Assembly: GCF_900141855.1 (NCBI RefSeq)
Contig: NZ_FQYU01000008.1
Coordinates: 93,124-157,123 of the forward strand
DNA: 64,000 nucleotides
Direction: 5' to 3'
Origin: Pseudozobellia thermophila
Lineage (GTDB): Bacteria > Bacteroidota > Bacteroidia > Flavobacteriales > Flavobacteriaceae
Under the pieces are notes generated by a model. The model had not been told where the DNA came from, searched no databases, and saw only the letters and a list, made by a program, of their open reading frames with translations. This document shows positions 21,716 through 30,640 of this stretch, piece by piece. Within the stretch, counting starts at the first letter, position 1, and each line of letters opens with the position of its first letter. The position numbers were made by a program, and so were the translations under genes.

Positions 21716-22301
21716 TCTCTAATTGATAACACGAATTGGCTCTTCTCATTCCGAATATCCTGCCGTTTTTGGCTTCGTAGTTTACGTATAGTTTACCGTT
21801 TTTTAACCAGGCCCTTTGCATTCCCTCTTCCTTTCCGTTGACAAGGTGCCTTACCTTGGCCAGTTCGCCGGAGGCATACCATTGTCTTTGCTCGCCGTGT
21901 AGCACGCCATCCTTATAATACGATTCTTCTGCCAGTACTCCGTTTTCCCACCAGGTTTTGAACTCCCCCTCTAGGCGGTTGTGCCTGTAATGGGACATGA
22001 CCCTCAGTACCCCATTGTCGGAATACCTTTTGGCAACGCCTTCCCTTTTTCCGTCTACATAGCCCAGCCTTTCGCCCAAGGCCCCGTTGGGATGGAATTT
22101 AACGGAATGGCCGTTAAAAGGTTGGTTGTTGTAGTACCACTTCCCTTCGATGGGGTTGAGGACAAGCTCTTTTTTTAAAACCTCTTGCAGGTCGATTTCA
22201 GGGGAGATTTCTTCCTGTAATGACGCCACGGCCGTTTTCTCCTTACAATGCGACAGTAAGAGGACAAAGAGTAGTGGGTATAGGAGCAAGGTAGCCTTCA
22301 T
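21690..22301 (-). CDS. MORN-variant (YwqK-type) repeat lipoprotein
   Basis: 203 residues from ATG 22301. A longer frame exists but begins in the adjacent gene; here MKATLLLYPLLFVLLLSHC gives a clean lipoprotein signal with the acylated Cys in LSHC. After it come five or six MORN-variant repeats such as GVAKRYSDNGVLRVMSHYR, LEGEFKTWWENGVLAEESYY and LHGEQRQWYASGELAKVRHL. Proteins like YwqK carry these repeats and are sometimes labelled antitoxins, but no toxin is present. Possibly an envelope scaffold for the SCO/YHYH set. Confidence 0.7.
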   Translation of the reverse strand: MKATLLLYPLLFVLLLSHCKEKTAVASLQEEISPEIDLQEVLKKELVLNPIEGKWYYNNQPFNGHSVKFHPNGALGERLGYVDGKREGVAKRYSDNGVLRVMSHYRHNRLEGEFKTWWENGVLAEESYYKDGVLHGEQRQWYASGELAKVRHLVNGKEEGMQRAWLKNGKLYVNYEAKNGRIFGMRRANSCYQLENEVVVKDK

Positions 22302-22309
22302 AATACGGT

Positions 22310-23080
22310 TTAGTACCCCTGAAATGGTCCGGCGAAGGCCAGATATGATCCCGTGGTCGCGTATACCTCGTTGATAATGTGATAGTGGTATTCCTCTTCC
22401 CCATCGGTGTACTGGGTGGTTGAAACATGTCCGCCCGATTCGTCCAGGTCCGTGGGATACGTACCGGTAGAATGGCATTTTCGCCCGTATAGGAATACGC
22501 CGTCCAATAGGATGCCTACCAAATTTTCATCGTCATTGGTGAAGGCCTTGGGTTCTAAATGGTAGTGGTACACCCCCGGACCTATATGTGCGCCCGTCCA
22601 ATCCAAACTGGCGGCGGCCTGGTCCAAGGGGCCGGCACCTTCTTGGTCATTGAATATGGACGCCCCGCTTACGGCTATGCCAATGGTGTTCAGTTCCGTT
22701 TCCACTGGATTGCCGTCAAGATCGGGCGTGGCATCGACCCTAATGGTAGTGGCGTTGTTGTTGCTCGACATAATGCTCGGGGTGAGGGCAACATCAGGTT
22801 CTTCTTTGTACAGGCTGTGGCCTTCGCCCCAGTATACCGTTTCGTGGTTCGGCAAACCGGTGGTTTCGATCACTACTTGCGAGCCGTCCAAATAAATGGT
22901 AGTAGCCTCGGGGTTAAAGGCCGCAAAGGCCGCATGCAGTTCGGTTACCGTTTCCTCATCGCCATCCTGGTCAATAGTGGAGTCGTCCGTGCTGTCCGTA
23001 CTGCAGGAGAGCAATTCTATAAGGAAAACAAGTAGTGCAACGCTCCAAGGGAGCTTTTGGGTAAAATAGGTGTTCTTCAT
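22310..23080 (-). CDS. YHYH-domain lipoprotein 1
   Basis: 256 residues. A lipoprotein signal (LVFLIELLSCS) is followed by an acidic linker (DSTDDSTIDQDGDEETV) and a YHYH domain. The domain has PGVYHYHLEP, LLDGVFLYGRK and a second histidine motif EEEYHYHIINEVY, a pattern that suggests metal or pigment binding at the cell surface, but no biochemical role is established. It lies 8 bp before the YwqK-like gene and in the same direction as the second YHYH gene. Confidence 0.8.
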   Translation of the reverse strand: MKNTYFTQKLPWSVALLVFLIELLSCSTDSTDDSTIDQDGDEETVTELHAAFAAFNPEATTIYLDGSQVVIETTGLPNHETVYWGEGHSLYKEEPDVALTPSIMSSNNNATTIRVDATPDLDGNPVETELNTIGIAVSGASIFNDQEGAGPLDQAAASLDWTGAHIGPGVYHYHLEPKAFTNDDENLVGILLDGVFLYGRKCHSTGTYPTDLDESGGHVSTTQYTDGEEEYHYHIINEVYATTGSYLAFAGPFQGY

Positions 23081-23210
23081 CGTGTCGATTGTCGAATGGG
23101 TTAAACTTGATTTGGTAAATAACGGGAATTGAAAGCTGTGAAATGAGGTGATTCTGTGAATGGCCGGGTAGGTTCAGTGAACCGTGGAAATAATTAAGCC
23201 GGCCTTCTGG

Positions 23211-23840
23211 CTATACCGGCCTCAGGGTGGTTTTGTACTTGGTGAACATTCGGGAAATGGAAATGAGGGTAAAGAGCACCAAAACGGCCAAGCTTGCCAT
23301 CGGCCACAGTAAATCGGAATCGTTGTCTACCTGTTCAAAGGTGCCGTTCGTATTTTTAATCGAGACTTCGAAGCCATTTGCTTTTTTGAGGACAAAGTTT
23401 TTAGAGCCGTTTGCGCCTCCAGTAATCTTGAATATCGTATGGTGGTTCGATGCCTCGTCAAGCCCTTTCAGCTTTACCTGCAACCGGGTCGGCTCTTCCG
23501 GTAGGCCGGTAAGCTTGAACTTTATATCGGTCTGATGCCCCAATCTGATGGCGCCTTCCCCAAGGACTGCCGTGTAATCATAATTGCCGCGGATCGATAT
23601 GTTTTCCCTCAGGTATTGGACGAGTAATTTTTGAAATTCATTCGACGTTAGTCCATCTACATCGATCTCGGGGTAGTTACCGATCAACCGGTTTCGAAAC
23701 CCGTCGAACGCCGAACTGATGTGAAGGGTATAATGGCCTTGTGGGTCCTGTGCCAAGGTCATGGTCGCGATTTGCGGATTATGGGCATTGGCGAAGGGGC
23801 AAAACACACACATCAGGAGCACGAATACAATTCTCTTCAT
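23211..23840 (-). CDS. Envelope protein with C-terminal membrane anchor, unknown
   Basis: 209 residues. A signal peptide (MKRIVFVLLMCVFCPFANA) gives a mature start HNPQIATMTLAQDPQGHY. Most of the chain is a predicted beta-rich periplasmic region, and a single membrane segment near residues 180-200 (LWPMASLAVLVLFTLISISR) anchors it, with a short basic cytoplasmic end. I do not recognise the family. It is 8 bp after the second YHYH gene, so it is probably part of that operon. Confidence 0.65.
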   Translation of the reverse strand: MKRIVFVLLMCVFCPFANAHNPQIATMTLAQDPQGHYTLHISSAFDGFRNRLIGNYPEIDVDGLTSNEFQKLLVQYLRENISIRGNYDYTAVLGEGAIRLGHQTDIKFKLTGLPEEPTRLQVKLKGLDEASNHHTIFKITGGANGSKNFVLKKANGFEVSIKNTNGTFEQVDNDSDLLWPMASLAVLVLFTLISISRMFTKYKTTLRPV

Positions 23841-23848
23841 TTTCTTTT

Positions 23849-24922
23849 CTAATTGATTTCAAAAGTTCCCTGTGCCCCGGAAAAGCAGCCGATGAAGCTG
23901 TTCGTTCCCGCGGCGGCCACATGGTAATGGTAACCCCGGATATCGTCGGTATGCCCTCGGCAGTCGTCCAGGTCGGTAGGTTCGTTGCCGTTTTCGTCCA
24001 AGCGTTCGAACATGGGAAAGCCATCTAGGGCATAGCCGATCAGTGCGGCGTGGCCGTCTGCTTGTTCCACCTTGGCGGTCATGCCAGTGGCGGCGTGGTA
24101 GTGATAGCCGGTATTGGGGTTGATATGGCCTCCGTTGTCGTCCATTGGGGCCAAGGTATAGGCGCCGAGGATTTCACTGGTGGGTGCCGGGGGGTCGAAG
24201 TTGACCCCGTTCAGGGCGAGGCCTACTACCGATCCACCGCCCCCACCGGGAGGCGGCCCTTGGTGGTCCTTCCTATCCGGTGGAGGTCCGTTGCCCTTTC
24301 TGTCGGCCGGAGGCCGTCCGCCCCCGCGTGCCCCCCTGTTGAAATAATCGGGGGTGTCCAATTTAACGGGGGTCACGGGAATATAATAGGTAATGGAAAC
24401 GTCGGAAACAAAGGAAGGTTGACATTCGACACAAAAGTTCTCGTATTCTTCCCCCACATTGGGGTTGGCCGCATTTTCACAATCCTCCAGGGTCTGGGTG
24501 ACAAATATGTTGCCTTCCTCGTCGTACATCTTCCATGTGGCATCGGAATAAAAATCGGCCATGTTTTCTATAAATGCCCCGTCAACGTCGTAGAGCTCGC
24601 CGTTTTCAAACCACTTGCCCCCTTTGTCAGGCCCGTCGGTAATATGCGTGGGGCACCAAGGCCCCATTGGGTGTTCGGTAGGTACCGAGGTGGTGGTGAT
24701 TTTATAGCAAGTAGCCACCGTTCCGTCCGATAAGGTTTTCTCTACTTTGGTAATAGGTTCGACCAGGCCCTCTTTAATGAATACATCGGGGTCGACCTCG
24801 GTTACGCCTTCCCGGTTGGGGCCATCGTTTTGCATGTTGCCGTTCTTTTTGTTTGACTTACAGCCGATACCCGAGCCAAGGAGAAGGATGCCGGATAGAA
24901 TATACAGGGATAGTCGTCGCAT
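23849..24922 (-). CDS. YHYH-domain lipoprotein 2
   Basis: 357 residues from ATG 24922 (MRRLSLYILSGILLLGSGIG then Cys). The N-terminal half has a region with paired cysteines (DCENAANPNVGEEYENFCVEC) and the segment KWFENGELYDVDGAFIENMA, reminiscent of MORN text. Then comes a proline/glycine-rich linker (RKGNGPPPDRKDHQGPPPGG) and a C-terminal YHYH domain with two motifs (NTGYHYHAATGM and IRGYHYHVAAAG) and ALDGFPMFERLDENG. First gene of the leftward operon and divergent from a LytS-type kinase. Confidence 0.8.
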   Translation of the reverse strand: MRRLSLYILSGILLLGSGIGCKSNKKNGNMQNDGPNREGVTEVDPDVFIKEGLVEPITKVEKTLSDGTVATCYKITTTSVPTEHPMGPWCPTHITDGPDKGGKWFENGELYDVDGAFIENMADFYSDATWKMYDEEGNIFVTQTLEDCENAANPNVGEEYENFCVECQPSFVSDVSITYYIPVTPVKLDTPDYFNRGARGGGRPPADRKGNGPPPDRKDHQGPPPGGGGGSVVGLALNGVNFDPPAPTSEILGAYTLAPMDDNGGHINPNTGYHYHAATGMTAKVEQADGHAALIGYALDGFPMFERLDENGNEPTDLDDCRGHTDDIRGYHYHVAAAGTNSFIGCFSGAQGTFEIN

Positions 24923-25140
24923 TTTTATGATATTTAGGTGGTCCATTTACAATGTTTTTTGTCCTGTCTTTGTCGGCTTTCGCCCTTTGCTTGGGTACCT
25001 TCGCATTGGCCTATAGTGCGTTGCCTTTTGTCGTTAAGTCAGGGTTTTCCCGAATTAGGGTACAAAAGTGGGCAATCGTTATATGCAAAGGGAGGCCAAT
25101 CAATGTATGGCGGTAGGTTTTCGGTGAATGCTGGGTTATG

Positions 25141-25154
25141 TACGGTAGACCGTA
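25141..25154. promoter_or_regulatory. Perfect inverted repeat in YHYH/LytS intergenic region
   Basis: TACGGT-AG-ACCGTA is a dyad with 6-bp perfect arms in the 298-bp divergent region between the YHYH operon and the LytS gene. It is a candidate operator; the regulator is unknown. Confidence 0.35.
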
Positions 25155-25220
25155 TGGTTTTATGGGTTTGGGAGGGGTGTTTTGGAGGGGCGTCGAGAAA
25201 TAATTACTTTAATTTGCAGC

Positions 25221-26252
25221 ATGAAACAAACGAATCGTTTTCTTTTTCATGTTTTTCTATGGATGGCCGTTTGGCTAATGGCCTGGCTGTTGTTCAGTGA
25301 GGATATCAGGTTTTTAAGGAACAACCTGCCATCATTTGTCATGCAGATCCTTGTGATTGCCGTCTTGATCTACGTGACCGCCCCCCGCCTGTTGTTCAAA
25401 AAAAGGTACTTGGTATTCGGGGTGGTTTCCTTTCTTTTGGTCGTCGCATGCTCCTTTCTGATCTCGGAAGTCCCCTTCTCGCCTGAAAACGGGATGCCCC
25501 CTCCCCAGCGAAGGATGCCTGGAGTCGGACCTCCCCTGGCCCCTCCGAAAATATTGATCCAATTTTTGGTGCTTTCGATAGCCTATGTGCTGGCCACTTT
25601 TGTAGAGACCTTCTTGTTCGCACAAAAGAAGGAAGAGGAAACCATCAGGAACAGGAACGAAAACTTGCAGATGGAACTGAAGTTCTTGAAATCGCAGATA
25701 AATCCACACTTTTTGTTCAATGCCCTTAACAATATCTATGCCTTGTCGGTAATAGACTCGAACAGGACACAGGAAAGCATAGGTACCTTGTCCGATATGT
25801 TGAGGTACGTACTGTATGAATGCGAACAGCCCGTAGTGCCCATTAAAAAGGAGATTGCCTATATTCGTAATTATTTGGACCTGTTCCAGTTGAAGAGCAG
25901 CAAGCCCTTTACCATCAAAACCGATTTTCAAGTGGCCGATTTAAGCGTGGGCATTGCGCCTATGTTGTTCATCCCCTTTGTAGAAAACGCCCTTAAACAC
26001 GGTAACATAGACCATGTGGCCGATGGCTACCTGGAAATTAAGGTGCATTCCGATACTGAAGGCATCGATTTTTTTGTGGGGAACAGTGTTTCCGAACGTC
26101 CTGTCCAAAAGGATGCGGTCGGGGGTATAGGCTTGGAAAACGTTAAAAAACGCTTAGAGATCCTCTATCCGAAGAATCACCGATTGAACATTGAAAAGAC
26201 CCCGAAGAGTTATACGGTAAACCTTAGCATCAGATTGAATGGAACCCATTAA
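25221..26252 (+). CDS. LytS-type membrane sensor histidine kinase
   Basis: 343 residues from ATG 25221. Four membrane helices lie in the first 145 residues, with a Pro-rich external loop (PPPQRRMPGVGPPLAPPK) between helices three and four. The His_kinase domain has the H-box in LKSQINPHFLFNALNNIYAL, and the C-terminal ATPase has FIPFVENALKHGN-like N-box (PFVENALKHGNI) and VGGIGLENVKKRLEILYP. It overlaps its response regulator gene by 14 bp. Its opposite neighbour is the YHYH operon, whose products may be its target or signal. Confidence 0.9.
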   Translation: MKQTNRFLFHVFLWMAVWLMAWLLFSEDIRFLRNNLPSFVMQILVIAVLIYVTAPRLLFKKRYLVFGVVSFLLVVACSFLISEVPFSPENGMPPPQRRMPGVGPPLAPPKILIQFLVLSIAYVLATFVETFLFAQKKEEETIRNRNENLQMELKFLKSQINPHFLFNALNNIYALSVIDSNRTQESIGTLSDMLRYVLYECEQPVVPIKKEIAYIRNYLDLFQLKSSKPFTIKTDFQVADLSVGIAPMLFIPFVENALKHGNIDHVADGYLEIKVHSDTEGIDFFVGNSVSERPVQKDAVGGIGLENVKKRLEILYPKNHRLNIEKTPKSYTVNLSIRLNGTH

Positions 26253-26931
26253 ATGTGTCGTCGTAGACGACGAGGAATTGGCGCGCGGCCTTTTAAAGGC
26301 CTATATCGAACGCTTGGATTTTTTGACCCTTGTTGCCGAAGTGGCCAACCCCTTGGAGGCACTGAAGATTTTAAAGAACGAAGGTATAGGCCTGCTTTTT
26401 CTCGACATTCAAATGCCTGAGATCAAAGGTACCGACTTCGCCAAGCTCGTGCCTCCCGAAACGCAAGTGGTTTTTACCACGGCCTATTCGGAGTATGCCC
26501 TCGAAGGTTTTGAACTCAGTGCCCTTGATTATCTTTTAAAGCCCATTACCTTCGAGCGTTTTCTTGCCGCCGTAAACAAGGTAAGGGGCAAAAGGGAAGA
26601 AAAAACCTCCTTCGAAAATTTTTCGGATACCACGATTACCGTCAAGTCCGGCTACGACCTTCATAAGGTGAGGTATCAAGACATCCTATTTATCGAAAGT
26701 GATAGCGAGTACGTCCATTTTCATCTCAAGGATAAAAAAATAATGAGCCATCAGTCCCTTAAAAAATTGATGGAACTGTTGCCGCGTACATTGTTTATGC
26801 GGGTACATCGCTCGTATATCGTCAATCGCAACCAGGTAACGGCCCTAAAGGGCCGGGATGTCTATATCGGGGATCGGGAAATTCCGGTTAGTGCCCAATA
26901 TTTCGAAGAGGTAAAGCGCCAATTGTTTTGA
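26239..26931 (+). CDS. LytTR-family response regulator
   Basis: 230 residues. Receiver domain: VVDDEELARGLL for the acidic pair, LLFLDIQMPEIKG for the phosphorylated Asp, VFTTAYSEYALEGFELSALD, and KP in YLLKPI. A LytTR DNA-binding domain (about 130-230) has DILFIESDSEYVHFHLKDKK, then MRVHRSYIVNRNQV. Co-expressed with the kinase through the 14-bp overlap. Its DNA target is not known; the adjacent YHYH operon is the first guess. Confidence 0.93.
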   Translation: MEPIKCVVVDDEELARGLLKAYIERLDFLTLVAEVANPLEALKILKNEGIGLLFLDIQMPEIKGTDFAKLVPPETQVVFTTAYSEYALEGFELSALDYLLKPITFERFLAAVNKVRGKREEKTSFENFSDTTITVKSGYDLHKVRYQDILFIESDSEYVHFHLKDKKIMSHQSLKKLMELLPRTLFMRVHRSYIVNRNQVTALKGRDVYIGDREIPVSAQYFEEVKRQLF

Positions 26932-26933
26932 TC

Positions 26934-27938
26934 TTATGGTCGACTGTGTTTAACGCCGGGAAGAAAGGCTTTTTTAGGGTTCTCCTTGGTAATCAGGTCA
27001 ATTTCACTTTGGGGTATGCCACGGTATAAAAGCTCGGGCACGAGATACTTTACCAAGGCGTCAAAACCGCGAACAGGCCCGCCAGCGGGAAACCCGTTGC
27101 CGTCATGGGAAAGCAACAGGCGTTCGAGTAGACCGTTTTTCCTGAACTTTTCAATTCGGTCGGCGTACTCCTTGTAATTGGAGCTGCTTACGCCATCAAA
27201 GGATATCCAAGCCCCTTTTTTTGCGGTGTCCAATAACAATGCGTCGTCCTTTGCCTTGTTGGCATGCACCCATATCCAGGCACTGGGGTCGACCTTGTAC
27301 CCTTTGAGCAATTGCATTTGTAATTTTGCGGCCTCCCTGTTATCTCCTGTATGGACCACTAGGGTAAGGCCGGTTTTTAGGTGGGCGCGTACTCCGGCTT
27401 CGAATAGTTTGGTGTCTATTGGGGAAGGGGTGCCCATATCGAAGGCCAGTTTAATGAAACCGGGTTTTATATCCGAGCCCCCAATACCGTTTTCAAACTC
27501 ATCGACCCATAGATCGGCAATTTCCGCGGCCTCCATTTCATAAGCGAAAGAAGGTATATATCGATCATTCGCCGCAGCGTAAAAACCGGTATTGGTGATG
27601 ATGTTGATATCCGTTTCCCTGGAAATTTTTTGGAGCAAATCGGTTCTTCGGCCAAAATAGGCGGTGGTGCAATCAAAAATGGCATCGACGCCGAGCCTCC
27701 TCAACTTCTTTAAATAGGGGACGACTTGCCCCAAAAGTGCAGCATCGTTATAGAATGAAGTCGAATCTTGGGGCTTCCCGTAGTTCGACATGATATGCTC
27801 GTGGGTGAGCACAAAACCAAGTTCCGAAACTTTAATGGGGCCTTGTACGGTCTGTATCGTTCCCTCTTGTGCTAGACCAAAGTCGAGGCACAGGAGGCTT
27901 AGTAGGTAAAGGCACCATTTGAGTTTTACGGTGTTCAT
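26934..27938 (-). CDS. Secreted phosphotriesterase-family metal hydrolase
   Basis: 334 residues with a signal peptide (MNTVKLKWCLYLLSLLCLDF, cleaved near LAQ). TIM-barrel amidohydrolase of the PTE group. Binuclear metal ligands are visible: FVLTHEHIM (HxH), the bridging lysine in KPGFIKLAFD, His in LTLVVHTGD, His in WIWVHANKAK, and the Asp in LLLSHDGNG. The real substrate may be a lactone or phosphoester. It starts in an ATGA overlap with the upstream DUF3050 gene. Confidence 0.85.
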   Translation of the reverse strand: MNTVKLKWCLYLLSLLCLDFGLAQEGTIQTVQGPIKVSELGFVLTHEHIMSNYGKPQDSTSFYNDAALLGQVVPYLKKLRRLGVDAIFDCTTAYFGRRTDLLQKISRETDINIITNTGFYAAANDRYIPSFAYEMEAAEIADLWVDEFENGIGGSDIKPGFIKLAFDMGTPSPIDTKLFEAGVRAHLKTGLTLVVHTGDNREAAKLQMQLLKGYKVDPSAWIWVHANKAKDDALLLDTAKKGAWISFDGVSSSNYKEYADRIEKFRKNGLLERLLLSHDGNGFPAGGPVRGFDALVKYLVPELLYRGIPQSEIDLITKENPKKAFLPGVKHSRP

Positions 27939-28729
27939 CGTCTATACCTTTTGCATGGCTTTCTTTTTTCTATTTCGTCGGCGATCTCGTCCCATAATTT
28001 AATTCGGCATAGTAAGGCCTTTTTGGCCGTATCCCCCGCTTCCTGCCATTTCTTTTCACTTTGCCCGCAAAGCTCCTTGACCATTTCCAGTGAAAGCGGA
28101 CCGTGCTCATCGCCGTCGAGTTCGATGTGCCGCCGTAGGTAATAGGTAAGTTTCGGAAAGCTTTTTTTATGCTTTTCGGACGATTGTTCAATAATTTTAA
28201 GGAACATATCCGGGATTAAATCTTCCCGGCCAAAAGTAAAGGCGGCTGCTGTTTTGTGTATTTGGTCTTCGTGTATGGTCGCAAAAGTGAAGTGAAGAAA
28301 TTCCTTTTCCGCCGCCTGCAAGGGAGCATGGTTTATCTTTTCGCCTAGGTCGCTAAGGTCGTCTAAAGATGCAATGAATCCCAGCACTTTTGAGGTGTCT
28401 GCATTTACTTCGCCCATGGCGTCCAAATACATCTCAAAATGGCTTTTGGGTACCCCGTTTTCGTTGATGTCGGTCTCCTCGCCCAGCACGATTTCATTTA
28501 TAAATCGGGCTGTTTTGGCATTGTTTGTCGGTTTCCATGGCAATGAGGTACAGGTCAATCGGTTTTGTAAGGCCTTTAGAAGCGACATGAAGTCCCAAAC
28601 CGGGTAGACATGCTTTTGCATAAAGATTCTAATATCGTCCATTTCCGACAACAACCCGTAAACACGATGGTCGGTAAGCTCTTTTCTCAGGCCTTCGATT
28701 TCTTGTTCAATGTATGCTATTCTGTCCAT
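27935..28729 (-). CDS. DUF3050-family protein
   Basis: 264 residues, soluble and mainly helical. Seen: MQKHVYPVWDFMSLLKALQ, FINEIVLGEETDINENG then SHFEMYLDAMGEV, and YYLRRHIELDGDEHGPLSL. The conserved His and Glu residues in these segments resemble heme-oxygenase-like (TenA/CADD-type) helical folds, a match I infer from pattern only. The stop overlaps the ATG of the phosphotriesterase gene (ATGA), indicating one transcript. Confidence 0.75.
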   Translation of the reverse strand: MDRIAYIEQEIEGLRKELTDHRVYGLLSEMDDIRIFMQKHVYPVWDFMSLLKALQNRLTCTSLPWKPTNNAKTARFINEIVLGEETDINENGVPKSHFEMYLDAMGEVNADTSKVLGFIASLDDLSDLGEKINHAPLQAAEKEFLHFTFATIHEDQIHKTAAAFTFGREDLIPDMFLKIIEQSSEKHKKSFPKLTYYLRRHIELDGDEHGPLSLEMVKELCGQSEKKWQEAGDTAKKALLCRIKLWDEIADEIEKRKPCKRYRR

Positions 28730-29010
28730 AGACCTATCAATGATTGCACAGTTCTTTTTTGAGGTTTATGATGCTTCCAATAGAGCGGTTGTATTTGATT
28801 TCACTGTGGAAGCCCGAAATTAGTCAATTCTTGTGATTTGGTCAGGGCAAAAGGGAAAATATGTTAGCCTTAAGGTATCAGGGCTGCGACTGGTCCGGTG
28901 CGACACAGTGTGGCCTTGCACCTAAAGGGATAAAGCGGTAATATTACGGCCGGGCACGGCATGGGGATCCCATAGGGGGTTATGGACGAAGATAGCAGTA
29001 AGGGTGTAGT

Positions 29011-29685
29011 ATGGAAAAGAACGGGAATCAAAACAAAAGGGCGAAGCGGCCATGGCCGACCAAGGATGCCATGGCCCAGGTCTACGAAAAGAATCTATGG
29101 GGTGGCGAAAGCACCTTCTATTCAGGAGAGGGCTCGCACCGACCCGAACTCGTAGGGCCCTATATCGATGTGGTGCGTACGTTTTTGCGTTCTTTCGACC
29201 CGGCCCTTTCGGTGTGCGATCTGGGCTGTGGCGACTTTAATGTCGGCAAGGAATTGGTCGCCCTTGCCCGAAGCTATGTGGCGGTGGACATTGTACCCGC
29301 CCTTATCGTCCGTAACCAAGAGAAGTTTAAGGCCGAAAATCTCGAATTCCGTTGTATGGACATCGCCGTGGACGATTTGCCCCCTGCCGATTGTGCCCTG
29401 CTTCGGCAGGTGCTCCAGCATTTGTCGAACGCCGAGGTACAAGGGGTGGTCGAAAAACTTGATCGGTATAGGTATGTCATCTTGACCGAACACCTGCCCA
29501 TAGAAGATTTTATACCCAATAGGGATATTATTTCAGGGCAGGGCATCCGGCTGAAGAAGGGGAGTGGGGTCGATCTATTGGCCCCTCCCTTTAATTTTCG
29601 GGTAAAGGAAGAAAAGCAGTTGTTGTCTTTGGATGCCGGGGGTGGAAAGGGGCAGATCGTTACCCGTTTGTATCGGGTCAAGTGA
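29011..29685 (+). CDS. Class I SAM-dependent methyltransferase
   Basis: 224 residues. SAM-binding motif I appears as VCDLGCGDFNVGKELVAL (about residues 68-85), the second acidic strand as YVAVDIVPALIV and motif IV-like LRQVLQHLSN. The N end is basic (QNKRAKRPWPTKDAMAQVYE). The substrate is unknown. It is the last normal-composition gene before the AT-rich island and runs toward it. Confidence 0.75.
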   Translation: MEKNGNQNKRAKRPWPTKDAMAQVYEKNLWGGESTFYSGEGSHRPELVGPYIDVVRTFLRSFDPALSVCDLGCGDFNVGKELVALARSYVAVDIVPALIVRNQEKFKAENLEFRCMDIAVDDLPPADCALLRQVLQHLSNAEVQGVVEKLDRYRYVILTEHLPIEDFIPNRDIISGQGIRLKKGSGVDLLAPPFNFRVKEEKQLLSLDAGGGKGQIVTRLYRVK

Positions 29686-29713
29686 GTTCGTCCGTTAGGG
29701 ATAATCCCTTCGT

Positions 29714-30634
29714 TTAATCTTTTCCTAAAAACTTTTTTAATTTTTCAATGTTCCGTTTATGATCAATCAAATTTCTTCGAATTTCAACACAACTGGCTTC
29801 CGTAAATTCAAAATCTTGCCCCTCAATTTGTCCTTTTAGTTTTAACGTTCCTTTGTCATCAAAGGCTTTAGCATGGGCGAATTTGTTTCGTATATCAATA
29901 ACTTGAGTTTGATATGTTTTGTTTTTGTCAAGGAAATATTTTATTTCGTCATTAGTTTTCAATGGTTTTAACAAATCTCTTAAAATTTCCCATTTCTTCA
30001 CTGCATCAATTTTGGGAAAATAACTTTGAAAATCTCGGTATTTATCCCAAAAACTCTCGAGTCTTTTTTGTAATGGCGTATGTGCTTTGTCCGAAACTAT
30101 TTGTTTTAAATCTTTGTCACTTTTTTCATGTTGTACAACTAATAGCATTACAAGTTCTTCTATCTCTACATCCAAATCGCTTGTTGCTGCTGTTATTAGG
30201 CCTCTTGTAGCATTGAGTTCAAGAAGCTTATCTAATGTTAATCTTATAAGTTTTTCAACTTTATCTAAAAATGTATCTCGATTTGAGTGAAAGGTTATTC
30301 TATCCATAAAAGCCAAACGTTCTTTTACCTCTGGAGCGTCCCTGAAGTTTGATTTAGCGGTATAAAACAAAATCTCTGTTGAAAAACCTTTCTCTTCCCT
30401 AATTTTTTTAATGATTTTGTCTCCGGTAGTGGCATTTAAATTAAAGTCTGAAATAATTAAATCGTACTTATGGCTATAAATGAATTTGTCTAAATCTGCC
30501 TCATCTGCAACAGTTACAATATTGGGTTCAAACCCTAGTTCTTCTAAATAAGAATTGAGATTACCAACTTCTCCGTTCTCAATATATTCTTGTATGTCAT
30601 TATCAATCCATAAAATATTATATTCCAATTGCAT
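29714..30634 (-). CDS. Receiver domain fused to HEPN-like RNxxxH domain
   Basis: 306 residues. The N-terminal part (about 1-135) looks like a receiver: acidic residues in ILWIDNDIQ (Asp11, Asp13), likely phospho-Asp63 in DLIISDFNL, and Thr92 in LFYTAKS. The usual Lys-Pro is not evident (ITFHSNRD). The C-terminal helical part (about 140-306) carries IDIRNKFAHAKAF, an RNxxxH motif (Arg249, Asn250, His254) typical of HEPN ribonuclease-like domains. No DNA-binding domain is seen, so this is not a standard regulator. It lies 6 bp after the dual-GHKL gene and is very AT-rich. An RNase effector role is inference. Confidence 0.7.
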   Translation of the reverse strand: MQLEYNILWIDNDIQEYIENGEVGNLNSYLEELGFEPNIVTVADEADLDKFIYSHKYDLIISDFNLNATTGDKIIKKIREEKGFSTEILFYTAKSNFRDAPEVKERLAFMDRITFHSNRDTFLDKVEKLIRLTLDKLLELNATRGLITAATSDLDVEIEELVMLLVVQHEKSDKDLKQIVSDKAHTPLQKRLESFWDKYRDFQSYFPKIDAVKKWEILRDLLKPLKTNDEIKYFLDKNKTYQTQVIDIRNKFAHAKAFDDKGTLKLKGQIEGQDFEFTEASCVEIRRNLIDHKRNIEKLKKFLGKD

Positions 30635-30640
30635 ATGTGA

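Noticed and set aside
21690..22301. Antitoxin of a toxin-antitoxin pair (common label for YwqK repeats)
   Set aside because: No toxin candidate is adjacent, and it has a lipoprotein signal.
29698..29708. GGGATAATCCC palindrome at the left island edge as an attachment site
   Set aside because: No matching copy was found at the right edge near 34.6 kb, and no integrase is present.
29714..30634. Plain transcriptional response regulator call
   Set aside because: No helix-turn-helix or LytTR region; the C-terminal part instead has RNxxxH.
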